Part shown: positions 53,701 through 64,000 of the stretch, one piece after another
Layout: each line of letters opens with the position of its first letter
How positions within the stretch are numbered: position 1 is the stretch's first letter
From: Zelopaecilomyces penicillatus
Lineage: Eukaryota; Ascomycota; Sordariomycetes; Hypocreales; Pseudodiploosporaceae
Direction: 5' to 3'
DNA length: 64,000 bases
NCBI GenBank assembly: GCA_005765155.1
Contig: VCCP01000005.1
Coordinates: 4,092,001-4,156,000, forward strand
Program-made: the position numbers and the translations under genes
The notes under the pieces: generated by a model
The model's input: the letters and a program-made list of their open reading frames with translations, nothing else
Database searches by the model: none
Told to the model about the DNA's origin: nothing

Positions 53701-56573
53701 GTACGAGGTTCCGAGTTCTGCTACTGTGCTCCCTATGGAGGAGGCACTTGCCTTGGACACACCGCAGACGCTCGCTCCTACTTACTTCCTGCAATATACA
53801 GACCACCATTGGCTGCAGCTGTCTGCCTGCAATCAGCAGAGTGCATGTGCACCCATGGCGCTTTGCCTTGGAGGGATCCCGAACCACCGCCGCCCGCCCA
53901 GGCAAGCGCCATGTCGGTACTTGAGCTACTGGAGCTACTGAAGTCTGGCAGGGACCGACGGCAAGGTGGGGGGAGCCTGCCCTAAAGACTGCACTGTACG
54001 TATACGTATGAAGCATCAATTTTGAATAGGTGTGAGGTCTCTGCTCTGCAGGCAGGTATGAATGATTTGAACTCTGAGGTAGCAAAAGTCAACCTTGTAG
54101 TTATAAGTTAGGTTGTTGGTTCTGTGACCCTCAATCTGGGTAAATAATGCCAGGAGACAGCCATAAGATGTGCGGAATATGACTGCACCAACAGAAACGG
54201 GCTAGGTATCGAGTTGTCGTCCATGGCGTGTTCACACTATCCATCCACGCCCGTGCAAACCCACACACCCTCATGCACTGATGTACAAGTATACAGTAGG
54301 TAATGATAATAAATACAACACCGCGTGTGTGTAAACAACGGGCGATAGGCGGCATGCACACAACAAATGGTGGACTGAGGCCACTGCTACAAGTCGGGAA
54401 AGATTCTGAAGAGAGGGGATGACACCGCTGGTGACGTTTCTCTAATAAGCGGCCCGCTGCAGGAGCACAACCCGTGACAAAACCATTGCATTAACCTTTC
54501 AATAGGTAAATACTCCGTACCATGCCATGGGCTCTGGGAGGGCGGCTGCCCAATCAGCAATATTGGTTGTCCGTATCTGCCCTGCCCCAAAACGGTCAAC
54601 GGGCATGAGAGACGGATGACTCTCTCTCCGAAAGAAAAGGGACCCCTTTTCCATCACTAGTATGATGTGAAAATCCCCATCCCTTTTGAGCCCCTCGTCT
54701 ATGTTGCCTAGGCACCCGAAAAGCAGTAACAACGCGCCCCCTTGATTGAAATTTCGATGCCATTTCCTACCTGTGCAGTTCGTTGCCGGGACGGGGCCAC
54801 GGGACGGCCTGTGCGACATCGAACCAGGGGGGCCTGAGGTGTTGCATGGTAACAGATGAATGGGCCTTTGATGAGCCATGAGATTGTTGTACGGATACTT
54901 TACAGGTATCAAAAGAATTATCTGTCTGCAATGCACTGAACTGCGCTCTCAAGACTCCGTATCCGTAGGTGGTTAGTTTTGTAGGTACTGAGGTGTACAT
55001 TCAATGAATTAAAAGAAAACTGGGCCCGAGATCGGCGACGCAACGCTAGCCAAGGTACCACTAATGAGGTTGTGACTCTGTCGCTCGGCCGTTGAAATTT
55101 GTTCCACCTGGATTAGAGGGGCCTTTCACACTGTACGGTGAAAAGTAGCCGCTTGCGGCCGAAATCAGCCAAACGAAAAAAAAGTGTGCATAATCGTGCT
55201 GTGAGGTCAAACTGCATCTCTCACTGAGGGGCATCAGAATTTTTCAAGTCTTGATTTGAAGTAGACAGGGTGGAGGGCGGCGAGGTCTGGATCTACCTAG
55301 GTCGATACTATGATGATCCCTTTTTTGATGATACGAAGCACGTAGAGAACAGACATGTCAAAATCCAGATGCAAAGTACTAGGTGCACGCTGCTTGAACA
55401 GGAACTGTTCACTACGTAGATGGCACTGGGGGCACGCACGGAGTGTGTCCGTAGCAATAATAAAGGATTCGTAATCCAGCCTGTTTGCGCATCACCTCCC
55501 GTGCCCGGCAGTGGTTGATTACCGGCGCAGGGAAACTCACCAGAGGGTGTCCGGGGGTGACTCTTTCATTTCCACCCGCCAATCTCTGCTCCTCCAGTGG
55601 AGGGAGGTCGAGCTAGATTCATTCGTCGGCTCTGCTGTTAGAGGCAAGCCCACCAAAAGTTTCAGCCAGTAAAAAAGGGGGGTTGCAGTACCAGTACATT
55701 ACAACATTGCGGCCAGTAGATGGCTTTCGTAGCCGCGCATTTCATTACCCAGCAAATTCTTCGTATCTGGGGATTAGGTATACGCTCCTATTACTAACGT
55801 GTCCACTTCAAGCCGTTGTTGCTTCAGTGGTCGTTGGGATATGGGGCATATGCTCCCGATCCATCTGGATAGCAAACACCAAGATACCGATACATCTGCA
55901 CGCGGACCGTGCAAGGGCCGATGAAGCAGTGCTTTTCCAAGAACGAACCGGCGGGAAAGATTGCACCATCACCGCCTTGAACGGTACCCCCTCCAATAGC
56001 ATCCTGTACAGATAGTCTACCTAATACCTTGCCATCTTGCCTACAGATATGGATACGAACGGGCATCATAGGGGGGCACAGTGTGGTTATCTTGACGATG
56101 CCAGGGCCGTCCAGGCTGGTGGATGTCGACGCATTTGAGTCTGCTGCTAGGTGCTACTAGCGCTAGGTGGTGGACGGGTCTGCAATTTCAGGCCCACTCG
56201 CTTAATAGAGCACGGGCCCGTTGATGGCCCACCAACTGCCCACACAGCTACCCATACAGCTACCCTGGCGACTGGCATCCCAAGCTCCAGGTCTCAGGGC
56301 TCGCTGATGAGCTCTCCCGGTACGGCGCTTGGCATTCGCTGGCGCAGATGACACTGATCCACTACTTCATACACCAACGGGCAACAACCACTTGCACCAC
56401 TGGTGATGGTTGGTGGTGAATGGTGCAAGTTGGAGGGTCAACCTGAAGATGCCTGTAAAGCACCTGTACTGGAATATGTAGTTGTGAGCCACCCGGCAGG
56501 CGCTGGGATGAGACGAGGAGCACCTTTGATTGTGCTGTAGTGTAAGCAGTACATGTTGCTCCTCTGCCTCTCA

Positions 56574-56611
56574 CCTCCACCACCACCACCACCACCACCA
56601 CCACCATCACC
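56574..56611 (+). repeat. CAC/CCA trinucleotide repeat
   Basis: About twelve CAC units with one CAT interruption near the end, about 680 bp upstream of the PH-domain gene. Confidence 0.85.
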
Positions 56612-56639
56612 AACACGGCAACCAACGCTGCTGTGGCCT

Positions 56640-56661
56640 CAGCCAGCCAGCCAGCCAGCCA
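56640..56661 (+). repeat. AGCC tetranucleotide repeat
   Basis: Five consecutive AGCC units, the complement of the GGCT repeat at 25212-25233. Confidence 0.85.
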
Positions 56662-57284
56662 GTCATTGGGCGATACTGGTTGATGCAGGTGGCACAGAGC
56701 ATGATGCACCGCCCAGTGCTCTTCACTGTTGGTGAACCACTGTTGGTGAACCGCACAGGTACTACACGCATATGGACGCACTGTAATTAATCATCATATG
56801 TAGGTGCATCGTACGGTAAGGTACTATAGGCAATGTAATACCGTAGTAGGGCGGTCCACCACCCACTCCACACACAGGTGTCGACAGCCCATGCCACCAG
56901 GCAAGGCCAGGCCAGGCCAGTCTCAGAACGCACTGTCCACACCCCCCTGAGGTGTACCGCACTCCAAAGCACAGTCTACAATTCACACTGGCCCTGTCCA
57001 GGTCTCCAGGATGTCGCCTGTCGTCAAGGGTCGCACAGAGACTTCCCGATTCCCCCAACCCTCCTCACACGCCCTCTCCAAGCAAATAAGTAGTCGTGGG
57101 AGCCGCCCCCTTCTGCTACAGCTTCCCCTTCCTCCTTCTTCACACAAGCTATATCTGTGCCCATCTCTGCCATCCTCATCCACGAAGACTTTTTCTGGAT
57201 CTTCAACTTATTTTCTTTAATATCATCCGTCTTTGTTTGTTGTGATACCCCACTTAAGATACCCAGACCCCTTATTCAGAAAAA

Positions 57285-59012
57285 ATGGCCGAAGTACACA
57301 AGCCCGTTGACGTCGTCGCCCAGGAGGCCAAGGAGGAGGTCACCGTTCCCGTTATCGCTCCTGTCGAGACTCCCGTCGAGACTACCGACAAGCCCGCTGA
57401 GGAGGTTAAGCCCGCCGAGACCACCGAGGAGGTTGAGGCTCCCAAAGCAGAGGAGGTGAAGGAGGAGGAAGTCAAGCCTGTTGAGGAGGGACATCTTGGC
57501 CACAAGGCTCAGGGTGCCGGCTTTCCCAAGTAAGTCTATATATCCTCATTGATACCGACGAAGAATAAACGTATCAGGATGCTGACAAAAGCTCGCAACA
57601 GGAACCTGATTGCCAGCAAGGAGTTCTTCTTTTTTGGCACTGATGCGGTTGAGGCCAAGGCCCTGACCAGCTACCAGAAGAGCGAGAAGCACACCGAGAC
57701 TGCCCAGCACAATGTTGCTTGGGCTTCTCACTCAGGAAAGGGCCTGCTCTTCATTGGTGACAAGAAGGCTCCCTCTGGAGTCATCAACCTGGTAAGTCCT
57801 CTGGTAATATTTGTATCTATGACAACCAGCTAATGCATTACCTAGGCCGATGCCAGCGAACCCGAGACTGATGGCGCTAACAAGTTCACCTTCACATCCA
57901 AGGGTAACAAGCACAGCTTCAAGGCCTCCACCACCGCCGAGCGTGATAGCTGGGTTTCACAGCTCAAGTTGAAGATTGCAGAGGCCAAGGAGCTGCTTGC
58001 CACTGTCACTGAGTCTGAGATCTACAAGGAGACTTTGGAGAGCTTCAAGCCTGCTCCCGCTGCTGAGAAGGCTGTTGAGACTCCCAAGGACGAGGTCAAG
58101 ACCGAGGAGCCTGCCTCCACTGAGGAGGTTGCCCCCAAGGAGGATGAGGCTGTCAAGGAGGAGCTGAAGGTCGAGGAGCCCAAGCGTCGCTCTGCGAGCC
58201 GCAAGCGTGCTTCTTTCTTCGGCTTTGGCAAGAAGGAGGAGAAGAAGGAGGAGGCCAAGACAGAGGAGACACCTGTTGCTGATGTTGCCCCGGTCATCGA
58301 GCCAGTCGCCGAGACTGAGCCCGTTGCCATCGTTGAGGAGGCCCCAGTCGTCGCCGAGGCTGCTCCTGAGCCCACTGAGGAGAAGCCCGTCGAGGAGGAG
58401 AAGCCTGTGGAGAGCCCTAAGGAGAAGCCTGCTGTCAACAAGCGCAATAGCTTTTTTGGCGGTGTCTTCTCTAAGAAGGAGAAGAAGGTCGCTGATGTCA
58501 AGCCTGATACTGAGGCTCCTAAGGATGCCGAGTCTGCTCCTGCTGAGACTGCACCTGTCATCCCCCCTGTTGAGGCCACCACCCCTCTGGCTGTAGATGT
58601 TTCTTCTCCCGCCACAGTTCCTACAGAGACTGTCGAGATCCCCGCTGCCACCAGCGAGCCCAAGAAGGAGATCAAGGAGAAGCGTAAGTCTTCTCTGCCC
58701 TTCGCTTTCGGCAAGCGCGACAAGTCTCCTGCTCCCCCCGCCGAGGGTGAGGAGAAGCCTGTTGAGAAGGTCGAGAAGGTCGGCATGAGCGCGTTCTCCA
58801 AGCTCCGTGCTACCATCAAGGGTAAGGGCGCTGCCAAGTCCGAGGAGAAGCCCGTTGAGGAGACCAAGCCTGAGTCTACCAAGGAGGAGACCGAGGTCGA
58901 GGCCGTCAAGGAGACTGCCGAGGAGCCCGCTCCCAAGATCGAGGTCCCTGAGGCTGAGAACAAGCCCGAGGCTGTTACCACCGCTGCTCCCGTTGTTACC
59001 GCCGCTGCCTAG
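57285..59012 (+). CDS. PH-domain protein with acidic repeats (Meu6-like)
   Basis: Three exons: 57285-57529, 57602-57791 and 57846-59012, giving 533 residues. Intron 1 (57530-57601) splits an AAG codon and has a CTGAC branch point; intron 2 (57792-57845) is in phase 0. The first 70 residues are a Glu/Val/Pro-rich acidic leader. A PH domain covers about 72-185, from GAGFPKNLIASKEFFFF through SGKGLLFIGD to the closing helix TTAERDSWVSQLKLKIAEA. The remaining 340 residues alternate acidic Pro/Glu/Val repeats (EEKPVEE) with short basic-aromatic blocks at about 264-276, 343-359, 424-438 and 458-473. It resembles the fungal PH proteins named after S. pombe Meu6. Codon use is strongly biased to C-ending and GAG/AAG codons, suggesting high expression. 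It probably binds membrane lipid; the partner is unknown. AATAAA lies at 59214. Confidence 0.85.
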
Positions 59013-60312
59013 AGGGCTGGCATTGAGTAACTGCTACGACTTGAAGACACCTTCAGAAACATGAAACACCAAAAAAATGCACGCATGAAGGGGCTGGGAA
59101 AGGAAGGATGGATATGCATTTCTTCACAAGATACCAAGATACCCTATCGAGACTGCTTTCGCTGATACCAATTTCTATACTGTTTTGGAACAGGTCATTG
59201 ATGGAAACCGAAAAATAAACCAAAAACACCAACTGCTATACGGCATTCATTCTATTTCGTTCGATACCCGGAGGAGAGGAGGAGACAAGTAATAACTAAT
59301 AATACTACTGATGCGTGTCGAGGTCTTACCTTAATTTTCTCCGTCGTCGTCGTGTTCGTTTGCAAGTGATGTGTTGATATCAGGCGTCTGTCTCGTATTT
59401 CCCTCGGCTAGCTAAGCCTGTCTCTTTCCCTTGTTCTGGCGATGGTTCTCGTTGTCATTGCACCCAGGTTGTAGAATCGCCGTACCAACATGCCCATTCT
59501 CCCTAATCTGACAGACAACGTATTGACAAGAAATAGAGTGGGACATGCTCGGATTGTCTCTCAATTTCGGCATTCAGCAAGCGTCATGTATATTTGGCCG
59601 AAAGTTGAGACTCGACCAGTAGCTCAATTTGCGAACTGTATTGACGTCCGCATCCCTCGTATCTTTTGGTAACTTGGGAATGCGACGCCTACTATGTATG
59701 GTATGGGCCTAGAGATATATAGCAACAGGCCATGCAAGCCAAGCCTAATAAACACGCGCCATATGCGTCAATCCCATTTGCTTCTGTACTTCTGTCGCTC
59801 TATGAATCTGTATCAACGCAGCATCCAATGGAACACACAAAGAACCACCTTTTGCAAGTGAGCAGCAGTTTGCCCTTGAGAGATGTAAAATAGAGAAAAC
59901 TCCATTGGCAAACACGAACCCCTCCATATTGTTCTCCTTTCCCCACACCGTTGCGTATACTGTCTACCCAAAGAGTGATTGATTTAATTTTCATTGCATG
60001 TAAACACCCCCCCACCCATGTAGAAAATGCTGAAATTCAAAGATCGACTCGAATGGGGAAAAGAAAAAAGGAAAATGAGAATCAAAACGCCTCGTGTACA
60101 TGATGGGCATGCCGAGCCCGCTGTGGAATATAAACCGTATATCTAGTGCCATTGCGTATATTAGGTAAAGATCAAAGTATGAAACCCATCGCTCATTAGT
60201 CATTGTCCAAATGAATAACATTGGGGTATGCACATGCATATAAGCCAAGTGATGACGTTTAGTTTCTGAATCAACTTTTGTTTGTGTTAGAAGAACCAGA
60301 GTGTGATGAGCA
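59013..60312. other. Convergent 3' region PH protein / histidine kinase, 1.3 kb
   Basis: This holds the 3'UTR of the PH gene, with AATAAA at 59214-59219, and that of the kinase gene. Short frames here have no protein character. I see no other gene. Confidence 0.5.
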
Positions 60313-63300
60313 TCATGCTTCAGCTGTCACAGATAATCTCTGGTACTTGCCAACTAGCTCTTCAATTTTGGGCATCAATTCTGGGATCCGAAAGGGTTTG
60401 GATATGACATCGTCCTAGTGATAAATATCAGATTAGTATTTTAATTTCCATCTCTCATCGTGAATTGTTCCCAAGAAAAATTCAAGAATCAATGGTTGGA
60501 CAAATACTTACAATACCCGCGGCCTTGGCGTTCGCAATCTGCTCAGGCCTAGCATATGCGGTCACCGCGATGATAGGAATATGTTTAACGATAGTTCCCT
60601 CTCTTTCGAGTTCACGTATCCTTCTTGCACAAGTCATGCCATCCATCACAGGCATTTCTAAATCCATTAAGATGACTGATATGTCGACCCCATTGGTTTC
60701 CTGTCCCAGCCAGAATCGGGATCGTTCAAGTGTTTGGAGGGCCTCCCGACCGTGATTTGCCACAAAGGTGTTATTTCCGCAGTTGCGCAGTTGCCGTTGC
60801 AAAACCCTTTGATTGACAATGTTGTCTTCCACGATGAGTACATCAAACAAGGATTGGCTTCCAACATCGGATTGGGTCGGTGCTGGTGAGCTACTCATGA
60901 TAGCCGGCACAGTAGTGGTAGCTGGGCAATGGGCCTTGCGTCCTATTTTGAAAGGCGAAATGTGCTCGTAATCAGCGGGTGGGTTGATGCATTTGCGGCT
61001 CTTGATGTAGAAGTTAAACTTGCTGCCAATGTCTCGTCGTGATGAGACACCAATTTGGCCACCTTGCATCTCAGTCAAGATTCTTGAAATGAACAAACCA
61101 AGCCCAGAACCCCCATACTGCACATGCGTTCGAGGAGTCGCCTGCTGAAAGCGTTGGAACAATATCTTCATTTCCTCCTCAGCAAGGCCGGGGCCGGTGT
61201 CCTCTACAGAGCAGTGAATATTGATTAGTTCCCCAGTGCCCCATTCCGCCTCACTGTCTATATCCATTCCAGCAGTTCGTTGAGTATCGTTCCTTTCGAA
61301 GTAGAACACCCCTTGGCTTGTGACTTCTGATATATTTCGGGATGCGTGTAGCTTGACTATAATGTTTCGTCGGTCTCGTCCTTGGGTGAATTTTATAGCA
61401 TTGGTCATTAGGTTAATCAAAATTTGCCGTAACCTTGACGGGTCTAGTTTGGCCCATTTGATACCAATCGCTTCGAAGCTGTCGTCGACAAGAAATTCCA
61501 ACTCGATGTCGTGAGCAATTAATTCAGCTTCAAACATCTTCAGGGTACGGTGGACGACTCTGACTGGTTGTTCATCGATTGGCGTAACCGCTAACAGGCT
61601 CGAGTCCAATTTGGAAAGCGTCAAAATATCGTCTACAATCCGTTTTTGGTGAGTGGCGCAAAGATTAATTGTGTTTGCGGCATCAAGACATCCTTCCAAC
61701 AACGTCTCCACTTCCCCTTTATCAGAATGTGCCGCGAAGGAAGATATACTGTTGGCAATCTGATCAACACATTGCAGAATTGCAGAAAGGGGATTTCTCA
61801 TCTCGTGGCTCGTGATATCAATGAAATTTTCTTGTTGTCGCTTGAGCTCCACGGCCTCTTCGCGACGCTCGCTTTGGACCTTCTCGGCCCATTTCTGAGA
61901 AGAGATATCTGTAATGCAACCAAAGATTGACTTGAGACTCCCATCTTGATATTTTTCCGGAAACGCGCTCAGAAGAACCCATGTATCAACTGTATTATCT
62001 CCAAGTTCCTGGCTGCAATTGAAGCGGAACTCTACTGAGATCGTAACCTTTTGTTCAAGTAGTCTTGTCCAGGCAGCCTCAAGCGCTGGCCGATCTTCAG
62101 AACGGATGCCCTCCATCCACTCATCACTGATTTCTTCTGATCGAGAACGACGGGAAATTTGCCACCACATGTCGTTGCGATAGTTGATATGCCCGTAAGC
62201 ATCGGCAATGAACATACCGACTGGTGCAAACTCGGTCATTCGGGTGAACTTCAGTTCAAGTTCATTTGCTTCTTCTGTCCGTTGCAAGAGCTGTAAGGAA
62301 AGTTCTTGACGGTCCATGGCAGCTAACTGTGCTGCTCGCTGGCCCCGCCTAATCTCCTCCTCAAACAGCACAACAGAGGCCATTGAAGTTGCGAGTTGTC
62401 GTGAGAGAAGATGAATGAACAGTGTGTAATCCCCATCGTATGGCCGCCTTGGATTCACGCCCAACACGATAAATCCTGCTACCGCTTCAGCGGTGGTAGT
62501 CGGAACAATGGGAAATACGACAATCGTTTTGCACGGGTCCCCAAAGCCTCGCCATTGGAAGCCCTCAATCAGATGCTTGGGCAAGGTGCCGTCTTCTTCT
62601 GACAATACAACGGGAGTACCCCCAGATGTTAATGACTGTCGCATGTACGGGGCAAAGGCCTCCTCAGACGTTCGTAGGTCTAGAGTGTAGGGTGCAGCCT
62701 GGTGGCCGTCAGGGACGCCGGGAGAGCCTTCAAGAATAAGTTGAGGAGAGTGCATGACGCTGCCCGAGTGCAGGGATGACACGTCACTCTCCATCTCATC
62801 TTTCACAGAGTATATCAAGCTGAAAGGAACATCATACTCATTGTATTCCAGGCCCTTTTGAACCTGCGGCCAAAAGCCTTGGACAGAAGTTGCCGTGGCT
62901 GTGCGCTCTCCAATCTCCCGTAACGTGAGCATCCTCCTTTCGTTGATCTTTCGACGAGTATTTTCGAAGCAAGGATTGTATAAGCCGGTAACCTGTCCAT
63001 CTGCACCGAGTAGCGGTATAATAGACCATGAGAAGAAGGTTTCCTCCTTATAGCCATTTCGGTCAAGAAAAAGCTGATCATCATGTTTCATTGTCGCTTG
63101 GCCTGACTCCCATGCACTCTTGAAAATAGGTTCTAATGCGCCCCATATCTCAGCCCAAGCATCTATGTATCGCTGACCCATCAGTAGCGGGTGTTTTTGC
63201 CCTGCCAGGCTGATGTATGCGGAGTTGTAAATTGTGACAAAATGTGGGCCCCAGTAAAGACTCGCAGGATGAGGGCTTGCCATAATCAAATTTGCCATTG

Positions 63301-64000
63301 CCCTTAAATTGGAGGGCCAGTCCTCGATGGGACCAAGACGTGTAGAAGTCCAATCAACTGACTTGGCAAACTTGATATGGTCGGGGAGATCATCGTCCAT
63401 TGGGATTCTGGTCCAGTCAAATGATGGCGATGTGCGTTGCGACTGGAGAACATGGTTGGTGAAGTCATCTGGGTGACATTTCGATCCGGTACCGAACTCA
63501 GGGTCAACAGCTAGGCTTCCCTGCATGGAGACTCCATCCATAGAAGGCAGTTGGACAGCATCACCGAAATAATCAGGAGACTCGACGACATCGGCGGACG
63601 GAGTGGCCTGCATAGACAAACAATCGTCGTCGCCTTCTTCAATGGGGACTAATTCATCAGTAATAGGTAGAGGAGATCCTTTACGGGTTGCAAGATGGGA
63701 GACGTTGCAGCTGATGAACCTGAATCTTCGCCTTAGCGTTGTGCAAGTCCAGGTGACACCACCATACTCAAAGTATGAAGGTGGAACAACGACACCCTCA
63801 AGAGTATTGGCTGGACTCAAGGCCCATGACCTGAACTGACCAAAATCATCCGAGTAGACGTTGCTGTTGGACGAGCTGCCCTGGTCTGGAACTACAAGCT
63901 GATGAATCTCATGAGATGAGCGGAGAGAGGCATTATAATACACGATAGGTAGACCAAAGCGAGTGGTATTTGCTGCGCTAGCCAAGTCGATCAAGAAAGT
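60313..64000 (-). CDS. Hybrid histidine kinase, 5' end outside the window
   Basis: Partial gene on the minus strand; the N-terminus lies beyond 64000. The exons seen are 64000-60512 and 60414-60313, giving 1196 residues plus stop. The 97-nt intron (60415-60511) lies inside the receiver domain and joins ANAKAAGI to DDVISKPFRIPEL, restoring the conserved Lys. Domains in order (residues counted from the window edge): a PAS-like segment (1-105), a second PAS (about 215-370), a GAF-like region (about 375-595), a third PAS (about 630-770, FAPVGMFIADAYGHINY), HisKA with the phospho-accepting His in FIDITSHEMRNPLSAIL (about 790), HATPase with DTGPGLAEEE and GGSGLGLFISR (about 880-1030), and REC with the phospho-Asp in ILMDLEMPVMDG (about 1065-1185). 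It is a multistep phosphorelay sensor that should signal through a phosphotransfer protein. The stimulus and the fungal HK class cannot be fixed from this part. Confidence 0.93.

Larger units (their letters stand above)
46106..57284. other. Gene desert, 11.2 kb
   Basis: No frame here shows a domain, a credible multi-exon structure or sustained coding character. Base composition is ordinary rather than AT-rich, so a RIP-mutated transposon is not evident. Features seen are the GTGATGGG minisatellite (46294-46358), a hairpin at 48189-48213, a C22-A11 tract (50592-50624), T18 (50707-50724), three copies of TACTCCGTAC (51416, 51906, 54511), a CAC repeat (56574-56611) and an AGCC repeat (56640-56661). 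A plus-strand frame at 47013-47375 has a protein-like first 40 codons only. The right end is the promoter and CT-rich 5'UTR of the PH-domain gene. Confidence 0.55.

Noticed and set aside
56530..56790. His/Pro-rich frames at 56.5-56.8 kb
   Set aside because: They are translations of the CAC and AGCC microsatellites.
46106..57284. Desert as a RIP-degraded transposon
   Set aside because: No marked AT-richness, TpA excess, terminal repeats or remnants of transposase or reverse transcriptase are visible.
58022..58981. 319-codon minus-strand Ser/Thr-rich frame opposite the PH gene
   Set aside because: It is the antisense shadow of the strongly biased GAG/AAG codons of the real plus-strand gene.

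Overview
This window is nuclear DNA of a filamentous ascomycete. It most resembles Sordariomycetes, probably Hypocreales; that placement is inference from protein character, not from a search. Genes are long and mostly broken by short GT-AG introns (about 50-190 nt) with CTAAC/CTGAC-type branch points. The products are typical fungal housekeeping proteins: GARP and CORVET tethering subunits, Tos1 cell-wall protein, PIG-P, UDP-GlcNAc pyrophosphorylase, Arp4, hybrid histidine kinase and a DUF3669 protein. I rebuilt exon structures by reading splice sites and checking that frame and conserved residues are kept across each junction.

Layout. 0-12 kb, plus strand: a DUF3669 protein, a membrane-anchored fibronectin-III/coiled-coil protein, VPS53 and thioredoxin reductase. 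12-14 kb, minus: UDP-GlcNAc pyrophosphorylase. 13.7-16.9 kb: a 3.2 kb stretch with no gene I can support. 17-24.5 kb: a Mug/TDG-type DNA glycosylase (+), ARP4 (-), mitochondrial lysyl-tRNA synthetase (+) and TOS1 (-). 24.5-26.8 kb: non-coding, rich in inverted repeats. 26.8-35.9 kb, minus: ROK1, PIG-P/GPI19 and VPS8. 37.3-39.1 kb, plus: IMP dehydrogenase, divergent from VPS8. 39.5-46.1 kb, minus: the histone N-acetyltransferase NatD, mitochondrial ribosomal protein bL36m and a 915-residue protein of unknown function. 46.1-57.3 kb: an 11 kb gene desert. 57.3-59.0 kb, plus: an acidic PH-domain protein. 60.3 kb to the window end, minus: a hybrid histidine kinase whose N-terminus lies outside.

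Functional themes. VPS53 (endosome-to-Golgi GARP) and VPS8 (early-endosome CORVET) serve membrane tethering. UAP1 makes the UDP-GlcNAc used for chitin, for N-glycans and by the PIG-P-containing enzyme that starts GPI synthesis, and Tos1 is a wall protein. ARP4, NatD and the DNA glycosylase act on chromatin or DNA. LysRS and bL36m serve mitochondrial translation. Nothing suggests a biosynthetic cluster, and no transposon, tRNA, rRNA or CRISPR array was recognised.

The observations I find most worth checking are: an ATG-less in-frame leader in front of thioredoxin reductase that reads like a mitochondrial presequence; a predicted 5'UTR intron that creates a four-codon uORF overlapping the LysRS start; the 915-residue unknown protein with a GC-AG intron and a Cys4 motif; repeated basic-aromatic segments in the PH protein; and the 11 kb desert with its repeated 10-mer.
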